Positions 33,199-45,817 of a stretch of 64,000 nt of DNA are shown piece after piece. Numbering within the stretch: position 1 is the first letter of the stretch; the number at the start of each line of letters is the position of its first letter. The position numbers and the translations under genes are program-made. The notes beneath the pieces were generated by a model. It did not search any database. It saw only the letters and a list, made by a program, of their open reading frames with translations, and was not told the DNA's origin. The stretch is from Blumeriella jaapii (Eukaryota > Ascomycota > Leotiomycetes > Helotiales > Drepanopezizaceae), in contig VWND01000008.1 in assembly GCA_009599575.1 (NCBI GenBank), positions 1,116,001 to 1,180,000 of the forward strand, in the 5' to 3' direction.

Positions 33199-34034
33199 TG
33201 CTGGAAATCGTTGGATCAAGTATGCACACCTGGTGCTGAGATATTAGAGAAAGTTATCAAAAGTTGAGAGGAAAACCATGGGAGGATTTAATGCGTTGAT
33301 ATAGTGGCCAGAATTTGAGACTATGCCAGTCTCATCCCTGGGACGGGGCAGTCGAGACAGCAAGCGTCACAAGCAGTCTCTGAAGCCTGCCGCACCGTTG
33401 TCCACTGGATGGAAAGCTTCAAGCGGAACATTGCCAATCATATTGTCCGAGAAGCAAGAAGTGGAGAGTCAGGTACAGTAAGGTAGGTGATGGCGGTGTC
33501 GCAAAGGAGTATCACCAGACTTGGTTGTCGATGATTGTATCACGTGACTTCCAGACAAACGGGATTTTTACCTAGATTGGAGCGGCTACATCAACATGCG
33601 CATTCAACGAAAGGATTTGAATCCCCAAACGCAGACAAATCATTGTTATGGTTCCTGAGGTTTGACGACAGGTACATGTGTCTAAGGTGGAGATATAACA
33701 GTTGGCAGGGATGTTAGCCGCTCGTCTACCAAAACATAATTGGCTGGATACTGCAGTGCATTGCCGGAAGATCGTTAGGAGACCTCACCAGAGGCTAAAA
33801 TAATGGATTGTACGCAGTAGAATGTCTGATTTGTATATATGTATCTATCTAGGAGAGTCTTCAGTATCAGAGAGGCTTATACTAGTCATGCGAGCGGTGA
33901 AACTATGCTCCCGGAGCTCAATATCAGGCGATGTAGAGTTTTCAGGAATAGCAAGGAAATTTATGAAAACAAAAAAAGGATAAATATAACACAACCAATA
34001 TATACTGATGAAGTCAACAGTTTCAAATGTTTTT
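33199..34034. other. Host intergenic sequence upstream of the UstYa-like gene
   Basis: Normal composition to about 33950, then AT-rich near the LINE junction. Holds TCACGTGA at 33540-33547, about 340 bp upstream of the UstYa-like start. No gene recognised. Confidence 0.45.
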
Positions 34035-34517
34035 ATAAGATATACCCCAGGTTTATTTACGGAAACTTCACCTACAATTATTTTTCCAAAAGCACTTTTT
34101 GGAAATAAACATTTAACCACGCCTTTTAGGCATATTTTCTGTATTAAAATTTTTATTTCAGATTTTATTCTAAGCTTTTCCGTGCTTTTTACGCGCGATT
34201 TGGGCTAGAATAAAGCTTGCTATTTTTAACCGTTTTTTCGATAGCCTCGAAATTTTAATCCACGCGAATTTTATTCGCGCGACCAAAAGCCATTTTTCCT
34301 TATTAATTTTAATTAACGCCCGAAAAAGCAGCAGCAGCGAATTAATTATACGATTTTTTTTTTTTTTTTGCGTTTTAATAATCGGACGCTCGCAAGCCAC
34401 GCCGTATCGAACGTTATTAATAACCGTTTAAATGCGATCGAACGAATAATTTATATTCGACACGTTATTATACGCGACTTCGGCAAGCTGATCGACGATT
34501 TCGTTTTTTTTTATTAA

Positions 34518-34784
34518 TATAAAACGGTGATACCTTGTATTGATAGGAATTGATAGTTTTAGCTATGATCGAGACATGGACCCCTCCGAGACCCCCTGCC
34601 ACTGACTACCTTCAACAGATATAAGAGCTAGGCACCCCCTTAGATAGTACCATAGGCACGCAGTCCAATTCATATCTTCACTCATTCTTTTTTTCCTTTC
34701 TTTAATCTTTTCTAAGGATTTCCTAGATTATTTTACTTACCGACATATAGCCGTATCAATCTGGTTTTCCTACCTACTTTTATA
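34518..34784 (+). repeat. 5' LTR of element 4
   Basis: 267 bp, TATAAAACGG... to ...CTACTTTTATA; the partner reads TGTAAAACGG...TTTTACA, so both ends here have been changed by G-to-A and C-to-T. The centre (GAGACCCCCTGCCACTGACT) is well preserved. Confidence 0.9.
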
Positions 34785-35539
34785 TTTGATAACCTACGCA
34801 AAAATTCAAACTTCGGTGTTTCGTTTTTATATATTCGCCGATGCATTTTTTAAATTCACAATCAAAATCGATTTCGATATTTCGCCATTACGGCTTAAAA
34901 ACCTTTTATATAATATTGTTCGCAGCTGTATCATATAAAAAACCTTTAATAGCTTCCCCTATTTTACGCATAATTATTAAACTACAAAAGTGCAATACAT
35001 TTCAGAAACGTCTGAAATTACGGTCAGGCAATTTTATACCGTGCGAAATTCAAAGCTCGAAAATCGCTTTTTTGTTTAAAAATAACAAATCGAATATTAA
35101 TTCGTACGCTTCGACCGCTGCGCTCGGCCTTTCTGAACTAGATTTTTCTTGGTTAACGCCTAGCGAAAATTCAACCTTCTGATCTTACGCTTTATAATTG
35201 TAGCAATTACAATTTGCGGCTTTTTATTAAAAATAATAAAAAAATGGCTGTACGTATATTAGCCTGAGCCACGGAATATCGAAACCGTAGATTATATAAT
35301 AATATTATACCAATCCAATTAACTTATTAAAAAACAAGTTTTTTAATACGCTATTCAAATATCTGAACGCAATCTTATTTTATTCAATTCCTTCAGAAAA
35401 CATAAAAACCTTTTTAATAGCTCTTTTATTAAAAACGATTTTTCTTATACTAAAAACTCCTAATCTGCAATTCCAGAAAACATTTATTCGTTTAATTTAA
35501 ATCCTATTAATATTTTCGCTAATATTATAGACAACGACG

Positions 35540-36705
35540 CCCTTCGTTTTCTTATGCGAGGCCGTATGCCCTTTCTTGGCTCCTTTGGTGCACTCTTATT
35601 TAGTGGCGCCAACGTTACCGACTTTATCGAAAAATATAAAAAAACTTATAAAGATTTCGAAATCTTAAAAACTAAGATGTTCGATAAACTTTTTCGCTAT
35701 TATAACCCAACTATCAAAAATATTATTAAATCGATAAATAAATAAAAAGCTATTAAAGCTCGAAACTAGCGTAAGCTAATTAAAACCTTAAAATCGGAAT
35801 TCCGAAACCACGATCGCTAGCAAATCCGCGATATTATCGCTTTTCTTAAACAGTTTGTTATAACAATTCGCTAAGCCAAAAAACTTAAAGCTTATTATCG
35901 TATTTATACGAAGTATTTAACGTTTTCGTTAATAAAAAAGTCTTAAGCGAGGTTAAGCAAAAAAAATTGTTTTTATTTGGCCTTTTAATCAGTATTCGCA
36001 ATAAAACTATTAAACATTTTAAAATTAATAAACAAAACTTTAAAACTTTCGATTAATATTTTAAATTTGTGAAATTCGTTTTTAAACAAAACCAAAGCGA
36101 ACGTATTATTAAAATTATAAACCAAAAGAAATCTCCTTCTTTTATTTACAAAAAAAACGTAAAAGCTCTAATGCAAAAACATGCCCAATTATTAAAAATT
36201 ACCGAAATCGCCAAAAAACAATCAATTACTATATTATTCAATCGTTCTGCAAAACCTATTAGCTTAGAAAAGCTTAATAAAAATATCGAAACTCTCGTAT
36301 TAAAATTTACCGATATTAAGATTTAAAGATTTTAAAGCAAAATCGAAAATCTTATGCAATAGCAAAAAAAACTCCCCTACGTTAATTCGGACGATAAAAA
36401 CGATTAAAATAACCCTTATAATAATTACTCTCCGTAAAATGCGCGAAGCGATCAACCTCGCCAAACCATCGTAAAAATAATAGCTGCCTAGTAGCAATCC
36501 TCTCGTATTAGCGATCAAAATCAGCGAAATATTAATTATAATAACGACTATCAAAAAAAAGAAAACCAACGCGAAAATCAAAATCGCGGCTATTAAAATA
36601 ATAAAAATAATTATTAAAACAAATCCCGTGGCCCCAAATATGAATTTTGTAACAACAGAAAAATTTACTGCGAAAACCTTATATTCGCTCAAAATGCAAA
36701 GCATT
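35540..36705 (+). pseudogene. Element 4 gag remnant
   Basis: The frame 35554-35745 reads PFLGSFGALLFSGANVTDFI, EKYKKTYKDFEIL and LFRYYNPTIKNIIKSI, the N-terminal Gag core of a widespread ascomycete Ty3-type group. A following frame (36069-36326, MKFVFKQNQSERIIKIINQK, PISLEKLNKNIETLVLK) continues Gag-like sequence. Broken by stops; no intact product. Confidence 0.65.
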
Positions 36706-37572
36706 CAATTTTTATATAAACAATAATATTTATTATATTAATAAATACGGAGCGATTTGCCTCGGACCGACGAAAACAGAAATAAGCTCTTTTAACAAAG
36801 CTGAAAATCAAAATTGGTTAAATATTATTCGTTTGAAAATGAAAAGTACGGAATAAAACGACTGCTTGGAAAACAAAAAAAATATAAAAACGATTTTTAC
36901 TAATAAAAAAAAAACATTCCAAAAAGCGTACTAATCAAAAAGAAAACTTTTATTCTAAGCGTAAATAAAATTTAAATATATAAATAAAAAACAAATATAT
37001 ATATTACTAATGCAAATATCGCATTTGCAGATATTATGGCTGTATAATTAAGCCAGCGAATTATAAAAAAGCAAAATGCTTCTGTCCTATTCGCCAAACC
37101 GACTAATATAAAAAAAAACGTCAGAATCGAAAAAAAAAAAGATTTCGGAATTCGAAAAAAAACCGATAAAACTATTAAAAAAACGCTTATAATAAAAGAA
37201 ATTGACGACGATATAAAAAATATCGATACCGACATTCCGATTCAAATTATTTAAAAAATATCAGCTTTTAAACGCCCACTATTAATGCGAAGCGAAAAAT
37301 AAATCGACAAATACATCAGCCCCGAAGCCGTCGACGAAGCTATTAAAAGAATTATAAAACAAAAGATTAAATTAAAATTCAGCGACTTATTTAATACAAA
37401 AAAAAAATTCGATAAAATTATTAACAAACAAATCCTTGCATTAAAAAAAAACGAAAAAATTAAAATTATCCGAAAAAAAAACGATTTTAAATTAAAAAAA
37501 AACCAAAAAAAAATTTATAACACCGCAGTCAATTTAGCCGATAAAAAAAAATCCTCGGAAAAAGTCAGCCTT

Positions 37573-40500
37573 TTGGCCCTTATTATAAAAACCCAAAAAT
37601 CAAAACGACGAAACTGCCCTTATACGATTATAAAAGCACCAAAAATAAAAACAATGTTTAAAAAAAGTACGACCGCCCTCGCTCTATTCGACAATAAAGC
37701 CGAAATCAATTGCATAAACCAAAAAACAGCCGAAATTAATAATGTTCCGATTATTACCGATAAGCGAATAATTTACACTACCGTTAATAAAAACACAATT
37801 AAATTTAATAAAATTATACGAAATATTAAAATCGACGTTAAAAGTATTATTACTTATAAAAACTTTTTAATAATAAAAAAATGCTTCTACCCTATTATTT
37901 TTAAAATGCCCTGAATCCTGAAAAATCTCGTCAGCTTTAAATACACCGAGAACGGCCAAATAAAAGCTTTTTTTTAAAACTAAAACCGATTTTTTTAAAA
38001 TCAAATCATCGTCGCCGGCGACAAAATCTCCTTAATCGACGTTTTATCGAAAAACGAATAGCCGGCTTTAATCCTAGAACAAACGCTAAGCTATAATAAA
38101 ATCTAGAAAATAATCAGCCAAAAGCATTCGCGTTACCAATCGAAATAGCACCGCGAATAAAATTAATTAATATTAACATTTTTAATTATTAATTCGGAAA
38201 TAAAAGTTCCGAAGATTTCGTTTTCGTATTAAACAAACCCGACTCATACACCCTACCTTTTTGTATTAATATCAGCATTTTTTATAAGCGCAAAACTAAT
38301 AAAATACAATCCGTAAATTTTAACGAATCCGATAAAAATATCTTCGAAAAAATAAACGATTGATTCGAAAAAAACGAAGCAACAAAATCACCGCAACCAG
38401 TTATTAGCGAATTCGAAAAACTTATTACCGGCCGATTTTCCAGCCTATTATCTGGCAGCCGATTTATAAAAAAACGATTTAATAATTTAATAATCGGAAT
38501 TTAATTTTTGCTAAAAAAAAAAAAAGTTTTATACGAAGTCCTACGCAACCGGGAAAAAGCTATAACTTTCGATTTCACCGAAATAGGCCAATTCAATCTT
38601 AACGTTACGTTTTATATCGATATTAAAACCGTATTCCACGAAGCCTGGCAAAAAAAAACCTTTTCAATTCCCAAAATCCTTTAAAATAAAATAATCGAAA
38701 TGCTGAAAAAACGAATTAAGCAAAAAATTTTCGAATTCTGCCACGGCCTATATAAAAACAAATGGTTTATCGTTACGAAAAAAAAAAAAAAAGTATTTAC
38801 AAACTTATTACCGCAATCGTCGAAATAAACAAAATAACGATACGAAACGCTAACGTGCCATCCAACGTCGACCAATTTTCGAACGAATTCGCAAAATTAA
38901 CAATCGCTTTCTTTTTCGACCTGTTTTCCGGCTACGACCATTTAATATTTGATCTACGATCTCGAAATATAACAGCAATTCAAATTCTAATCGGTTTATT
39001 ACGTATAACCAGAATACCTATAGGAGCCATCAATTCAATCGCTTAATTCGTAAAAATCGTATATAAAATCTTTATAATTTGTATTTCTGATATTACTTTG
39101 CCTTACGTTAACGACGTTGAAATAAAAGGCCCCAGATTATATTATAATAATAAAAAAATCCTTTTTGAAATTCGACGCTATATAATAAAACATATTTAAA
39201 ATATCGACAAAATTATAATCTGCTTCGAAAAAGCCAAAGCTATTATTAGCCCTCGATTAAAATTCTGTATATCCGAAATAAATATCGTTGGTTATATAAT
39301 TAACAGCGCTAACCGCCACTCCTAACGAAAAAAAATTAAAAAAATCTGCGAATAAAAAAAATGCGAAAATATTACCGAAGCCAAAGCTTTTATTAGCGTT
39401 GTGATTTACTACCGCAATTAAATCAAAAACTTTTTTTAAAAAACTGCACCCATTTACGCTACGATAAAAAAAAAAATCGATTTCGTTTAGGAAAAAAAAC
39501 AAAGCAAAATTATAAAAGTTTTTAAAAACGATTTTTTATCGGCTCTATCGCTTATGCGGATCGATTACAGCCCAAACGCAAAAGAAATTATTTTGACTAT
39601 CGACGCCAGTATTTTCGGTTGGAAAGCTGTATTACAACAAATCGATAAAAATAAAAAACGGCACTTTTCACGATTCGAAAGCGGCCTATAATCCTTCGCT
39701 AAAACACGCTACGATGTTACCAAACGAAAATATCGGAACGCCCTTAAAGCAATAAAAAAAATAAAAAGCGAATTATACGGCGTATATTTTATTTTGAAAA
39801 CGAACGCAAAAGTTTTTATCGACCAACTAAATAAAAAAACTAATAACCTACCAAAAGCATTCGTTATTAATTAAATAGCTTAAATGCGATTTATAAACTT
39901 CGAAATTAAATATATTAAAAAAACAATTAATACAGCGGCAAACGGCTTTTCCAAACGAAAACGATTTTATTCGTTTGACTTCGCTAAACAAAACGAACAA
40001 AATATCGACGAATAAATCGCTAACGAAATCGGCTGCTTCGCTATTTGCGCCCTAGGTTTTACAAAGCCAAAATCATTCGCGTTGCCATTTCGGCTGGCAC
40101 CGCGAATAAAAAACGCTAATTCTCGGGCCGAAAAAGCATTCGCGTTATTATCTCGGCTAGCACCGCGAATGGATTTAACCGAAAACGATCGAAATAAGCC
40201 GATTAGCGACGAAAATAAACTTTTGATCGATAATTACGAAACCGAGGATTTTTATTTTATCGCATATTACTTAACCATTTTATTTAAACCATTTAGCGTG
40301 CCAAATTATTAATTTAAATTATTCAAAAACCAAACTTTCGATTATATTTTAGCCGACAAAAAGCTGTATAAAATAAAAAACAATATATATTAAAAACGCT
40401 TAATAATAAATAATAAAACTGACAAATTTCAAATTATAAAAAAAGTCTACGAAAAAATATTTTATAAAAAAGCTGAAGCCATTTACCACCGAACCAAAAA

Positions 40501-41720
40501 CGATTTTTAATAAAAAGAATGTTTCGAAAACTGCAAAGCCTTCGTTAAAAACTGTATTTTTTGCTAAAAACGAAAGCCTGGCCGAAAACTTATTATATTC
40601 GATATAATTTTTTAAAATTTAAAAAAAAATTAACTTCGACGTTACGCGCGTACCGACTATCGATCGCGGTTATATATGCTTCGTACTCGCTATTAACGAT
40701 TTATTTAAATAGCCTGAAAAGCGATCTTTCCGAAACGCCACTTCCGAAATTATAGCGACCTTTTTTTAGAAAAACGTTATATATCGATATAATTTATTTA
40801 ATAAATTAAACGTCGATAATAAATCCGAAAACAAAAGCGTTATCGAGACTTTTACAAAAAAATACGATATTTAACGCATTCAAATCTTAGCCTATAATTC
40901 GAAAAATAATAAATCCGTTAAACGAAACTATAAAAATATTTTTAACGGCCTTTCAAAAGCCATTCGAAAAAGTTATAAGCGTTAATCGCGGAAATTTTCG
41001 GAAATGCTTTTTGCTATACGCATATGCATATACGCCCCTATTGAAATAACCCTATTTTTTATTTAATACGGCAAAAACGCTCGATTATTTCTGGAAACAA
41101 AATGGCCTGTGTAAAAGCTTTATAACGTAGTTAAAATAAAAACGAAAGCAAACCTATTAATAATAAAATCTAAATAATTAAATTATCGCGATATAAATAT
41201 AAAAAAAATAATTCTAAAAAAAAAAAAATATAAGAAAGCAATTAAAAAAGTTTGAAATAAAACTAAGATTTTAAAAAAAACGCTAATTAAAAAAAGAAAT
41301 CTGGTTCTAGTTTACGACGTCTAACGCGCTATCGACAAATCGGCCGACATTAAACTTAATTATAAATAGCTCGGACCTTACGAAATATACGAGGCCGAAT
41401 TAAATAAAAGCTATTATAAGCTTACGAAACTCGATGAAACGAAACTAAAAAAAACGTTCGCCGCCAACCGGTTAAAGCGATTTTACAAAAAAAACCAGCA
41501 AATTTATCTCCTAAATTTTAAATTAAAAAGCGACTCCGACTCCAGCGATTCCGACGACGATTCCGACCAAAGCGATTATATTTTTAAAAAAAAAAAACCT
41601 TTTGAAAAAGTTTAAAAACAGCCGAACGATAACCCCGCTGCTGAAACCATAATTTAAATCGTAATTCCATCTATAACCGAGGAAAAGAAAAATGCTTACA
41701 AAATTGTTCATTAATTATTC
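37573..41720 (+). pseudogene. Element 4 pol remnants (protease, RT, RNase H, integrase)
   Basis: Protease-like frame 37573-37914 (TTALALFDNKAEINCIN; DNK where DSG is expected). RT: 38762-39046 with NANVPSNVDQFSNEFAKL, DLFSGYDHLIFDLRSRN, LIGLLRITRIPIGAINS, then LPYVNDVEIKG near 39098 (YVND for YVDD). RNase H near 39600 (IDASIFGWKAVLQQIDKN). Integrase core near 40800-41050 (IQILAYNSKNNKSVKRNYKN), then a C-terminal part LGPYEIYEAELNKSYYKL near 41370 and an acidic Ser/Asp tail (SDSDSSDSDDDSDQSD, 41530-41575). Stops such as TAA stand where Trp is expected. Confidence 0.82.
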
Positions 41721-42179
41721 TACTATTCTCGTTGTTTATTATTTTTCTTTTTTTATTATATACTGTTTTACTGTTTTTATTTTGCTTTGTTTATATACAA
41801 TTTAATTATTCTGTTTCATATATATTATTTATTTTTGCAAATCTTTTTCTATATTATTTAAAACATCTATTATACTTTTCTTTATTTGACTATACTTTTG
41901 CTTACTAAAACAAAAGCTTTATATATATTTTAAGCCGCATATTTAATATATTTGTATTGCTCGCATATTTTACGAAAACTATCCTTTATGCATTTTATTA
42001 TTTGCTATTTTTTGTACTGTTTACTTTTTTCGTTGTTTTAAACGAATGCTTACCTAAATAATTATAATTTATTAAAAAAACAGTATGCGGATTCCCGTGG
42101 CTTTTGAATACAAATACTTTACAATCCCCGTATTTTTTCCCATCTATTTTTTAATAAATACAACACACCCTTTTTAATT

Positions 42180-45100
42180 AACAAACCTATCGACATCATA
42201 TCGTTTTTCAAACAAAGCGTTGCCAAACCTGGCAAGCTTATTTTTAATCTATTTTAAAACGAAACTATTATACGCAACTTTTCCGAATTTAAACAAATAT
42301 ATAATACCGCTATCCCAAATTAACAAGCAGCTTTCGTAAAAACATTTATAAAGCAATTCGATATAATAACTAAAAACGTTAACGAATTTTTATTCGATTA
42401 CGAAGATTTCGTCAAAACTGAATTCGTTCGCAAAAGCTTTAATTACGACAAATTTCTGCTGAATTACGATAACGCTTCAAAAGCCCTCGCCGAAGCAAAA
42501 AAAGCTCGAAACAATAAAAAAAAAATAATAAATCGAGTTTTGCGCTTTTTGCCAAATTAATAAAAAAAAAATATTCAAAAATACGTTTTTAGCAAAATCA
42601 CCGGTGTCACCCCACTTCGGCATTTCGCTCGCTTTTTCGAAACCATTACCCCTACGAAAAAAAAAATCTGGGTACTAAACGCCTATATTTTTAAGGCGCA
42701 AGCCCTAAAAGCCAACAACCCAAAAGCCCGCAAATTCATAAGCTTTTTTACAGCTACCTGTAAACTGATCGACGACGTTATACAATCGCCAAAAAAAGTT
42801 TTAATCGGCTGCGAAATTTCAAATCTGACCTTTTTTCAAAGCAAAAAACTAAGCGTCGCCAAATGCGGCATTTTTATACCGAACGAAAAAAACGACGCTA
42901 TTCCGACGCTTTAAATTTACGACGACGAAAAAAACGAAAAAGCCAATATTATTTTCGTTTAATTCGAAAAAACACACGCAATAACAACCAATATTTTTAA
43001 AACAGCCAAAACAATTCGGCGACTTTTATTTTTAACTATCGAAAACGAATCCGAAAACGAAATCAAAAGCGTAATAATAAACAACCGCTTACTCGAATAC
43101 AAAAAACTTATTATATCTATAAAAACAATTCCGAAAAAAATAAAAACAAAAAACGTAAAAAAGCGCGCCGATATTTTCGAAACTTTTTTTATTCGAAAAA
43201 AAAAACTATTTACGTCGCCAGCAAAAAAAGCATCGCGAATAAAAACAGCCGGAAATCAACGCCGAATTATAAGCTTTAAGCTAATCAACAGAAAACGCGA
43301 CGATTCTACAAAATCGGACTTAAGAAACGCCGGCACCCGAAAAAAAAAAATTCAAACGACTCTGAATCTAACCTTTCGAAACTAAATACGCAAATATCAA
43401 AAACGTCTGCTGCGTTTAAAAACGTCGAACCGCTAATATTTCAGATTTTAATAAAAGTATTTAAAATCTCGATTATTATACGACTCGATCGAAAAAGCCT
43501 GAAAAAAAATATCGAAATTATCGCGAAAAAAATCATATAAAAAGCACAAAATCAAATTATTTTACTTAAAACTTTCGCTTTCGACGACGAAACAATCCAA
43601 AAGTTTTACTTCGACATTTCTATACAAAAACCAAATAAACCCGTCAGCTTTTTCCTTTTTGCATCGAACGAAAACTAAACCAAGCTTTTTTCGAAAAACT
43701 GCAAATATAATACGCCAAAGCAAATAAAAAAAACTTTTAAAAACGATAATCCGTTTTTACTCGAGCTTTTCTTCGTTGAAAAACTCCGATTCTTTAATTT
43801 CGTTTTTACAAATAATATTAACGCCAAAAAAAACGGCAAATTCTGCTATTTTCACGTATGCTGTTACGCGGCGTACTGCGATTTAATTACAAAAAAAATC
43901 GATATTATCGGCCTCGCTGATCGATTCGCTGCCATCAGAAATTCGGATTACAACGTATTCGAAATTAATTCTAATAACCAATTTATGTTCCGACGAAAAA
44001 CTGCGAAAACTATTTAAATACGTGCTAAAGCTTATTTAAGCTACGCAAACTTTAAAACAGACCCTAAAATATTCAGCGCGACCACGAAGCTCGACTGAAA
44101 CGTAAAAAAATAAAAGCAACGAGTATTTCCAAAAGCCGACTTTTTTGGCCTTTCGACCGAAAGTATGCTTTAAAATCTATCTGAACTAAATTGCGAATTC
44201 GTTAATTACGTAGAATTTTATAACGAAAAAAACAAGCCACTGCTATATTTTATAAAAAAAAAGATAGTTATATATAAGCACCATTTCCGATTGATTAAAA
44301 CCTAAAAAACACTTATAGCCTTTTTCGCTAATATGTTTTATAATTTCACTTAATAAGCTTTTAAAATGCACCCCGGCTTTTATCTCGCTGCTTTGATTAT
44401 TCGAAACTCCGAAAACTGCCGCTTCGTAGCTTATTTTAACGTTCCGATCGCCTCAAGCCTCGCTGGTTCCGACCGTATTACAATTATAAAATTCGATATC
44501 GCCGACTTTTAAAAAAAGGAAAAGATCGAAAACTTTATCGACGCCATTTTCGATTACTACGTTCTGCCTGTATTCGCATACAACTCGGAAATAATCGAAG
44601 CTTATCTGCAATTATACTACGACGCCAAGCTAATTAAAACCATTTAAAAAGGCCCAGCTTCCTCGTATTTCAGCGCGTTTAAAACAATAGCTTCGGCTAT
44701 TTTATCGAACTACGAAACCGAAAGCTACGAAATAGAAAATAAAATAACCTTTGTCAGCTTTTCGACTAAGCAAAAGATTTTTATTAAATTCAAAACCTAA
44801 AAACCGACGGCGCGATATTAATCTGCTCGAACAATTATACGGCGCAAAAATACAAAAACTATTTCGAAAACGACAATCCGATAAGCAATCTAATATTATT
44901 TATATTGCGGCGAAAGCAATTATAGCATTTTCGATAATTTCGATTGTAAACGACTATCTCCGAACCATTTCGTAGAATAGTTTTTCTTACAAGCCTCGAA
45001 GCCTTTTTAAAAGCATTCGTCGATAAACAACCGTAATCCGATCTATTAGTTTTACGCGAAACAAAAGCGTTAATCGGTTTCAATTACGACGAACTAATCG

Positions 45101-45400
45101 ACTATTTCTACGATTTCAACACAAAACTTTTCAGCGCTTTCTGCAAAGCGTAGAACTACGTTTTTAAGCTGGAATCTACCATTTACGCAAAAAAATCGTA
45201 AAAAGCATCCGTGGCGACGATACCTAATAATATTATCGACGAAAAAGCTATCAGAACGTTCGTAAATCTAAACGATACCTCGATTAATATTTTATCGAAT
45301 CACTTTTCAAAAAAGCAAAATAAACAAAATAATTCAAACGACAAGCGAAACGCTACCTTTTCGCAGAAGCCAACAGCAAAAAGGCCAAAAACGGGTTAAA
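42180..45400 (+). pseudogene. Extra RIP-damaged coding region of element 4 after pol, unknown function
   Basis: From 42180 a plus-strand frame reads NKPIDIISFFKQSVAKPGKL, KQFDIITKNVNEFLFDYEDF, then ITGVTPLRHFARFFETITPT and FISFFTATCKLIDDVIQSP, interrupted only by TAA/TAG of the kind RIP makes. Near 43300 the readable frame changes and goes on with FAFDDETIQKFYFDISIQKP, FLLELFFVEKLRFFNFVF, KIDIIGLADRFAAIRNSDYN, up to about 44780. A short basic Lys/Gln/Asn-rich tail (45211-45399, TAKRPKTG) may be its end. In total roughly 900-1050 codons. I recognise no RT, integrase, protease, env or other domain. It sits between the end of integrase and the 3' LTR, on the same strand. Confidence 0.5.
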
Positions 45401-45546
45401 AAACCAAAAAAGCGTAAGACTAAAAAGTTCGGTTTTTTAATTAATTAGTTTTTAAATTATATAAAATAGACTAAATTGCATTTATTAAAATTATGTTTTT
45501 CTTTAGTCGTAGTCAAAAACGACTACGTATATTATTTGAGATAAAA

Positions 45547-45813
45547 TGTAAAACGGTAATACTTTGTATTAATAAAAGTTGGTAATTTTAGCTATAATCG
45601 AAGCATAAACCCCTCCGAAACCCCCTGCCACTAACTATTTTCAACAGATATAAAAGCTAAGCACCCCCTTAGATAGTACCATAAGCACGCAGTCCAATTC
45701 ATACCTTTATTCATTCTTCTTTTCCTTTCTTCAGTCTCTTCTAGGGATTCCCTAGACTATTTTACCCACCGACATGTGGCCGTATCAGTCTGGTTTTCCT
45801 ACCTACTTTTACA
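45547..45813 (+). repeat. 3' LTR of element 4
   Basis: 267 bp, TGTAAAACGG...CTACTTTTACA; matches 34518-34784; followed by TTAA. Confidence 0.9.
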
Positions 45814-45817
45814 TTAA

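Larger units (their letters stand above)
34518..45813 (+). mobile_element. Element 4: 11.3-kb RIP-degraded Ty3-type LTR element with extra 3' coding region
   Basis: Bounded by two 267-bp LTRs and flanked by TTAA (34514-34517, 45814-45817; a 4-bp TSD, boundary uncertain by one base). Inserted in LINE A. Plus-strand order: gag (about 35540-36350), protease (about 37570-37915), RT (about 38700-39120), RNase H (about 39590-39970), integrase (about 40440-41470), then about 0.45 kb non-coding, a further 3-kb coding-like block (42180-45400), and the 3' LTR. No second LTR pair was found inside, so the extra block seems to belong to the element. Confidence 0.88.

Noticed and set aside
36300..37235. 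Hydrophobic minus-strand frames (36704-36300, 37235-36972) that look like membrane proteins
   Set aside because: They are antisense to RIP-mutated gag; AT-rich reversed Lys/Asn codons become Phe/Leu/Ile and mimic membrane segments.
42180..45400. Extra coding block of element 4 as an envelope gene
   Set aside because: I see no signal peptide, membrane anchor or Cys-rich ectodomain; the stretches look like a soluble protein.
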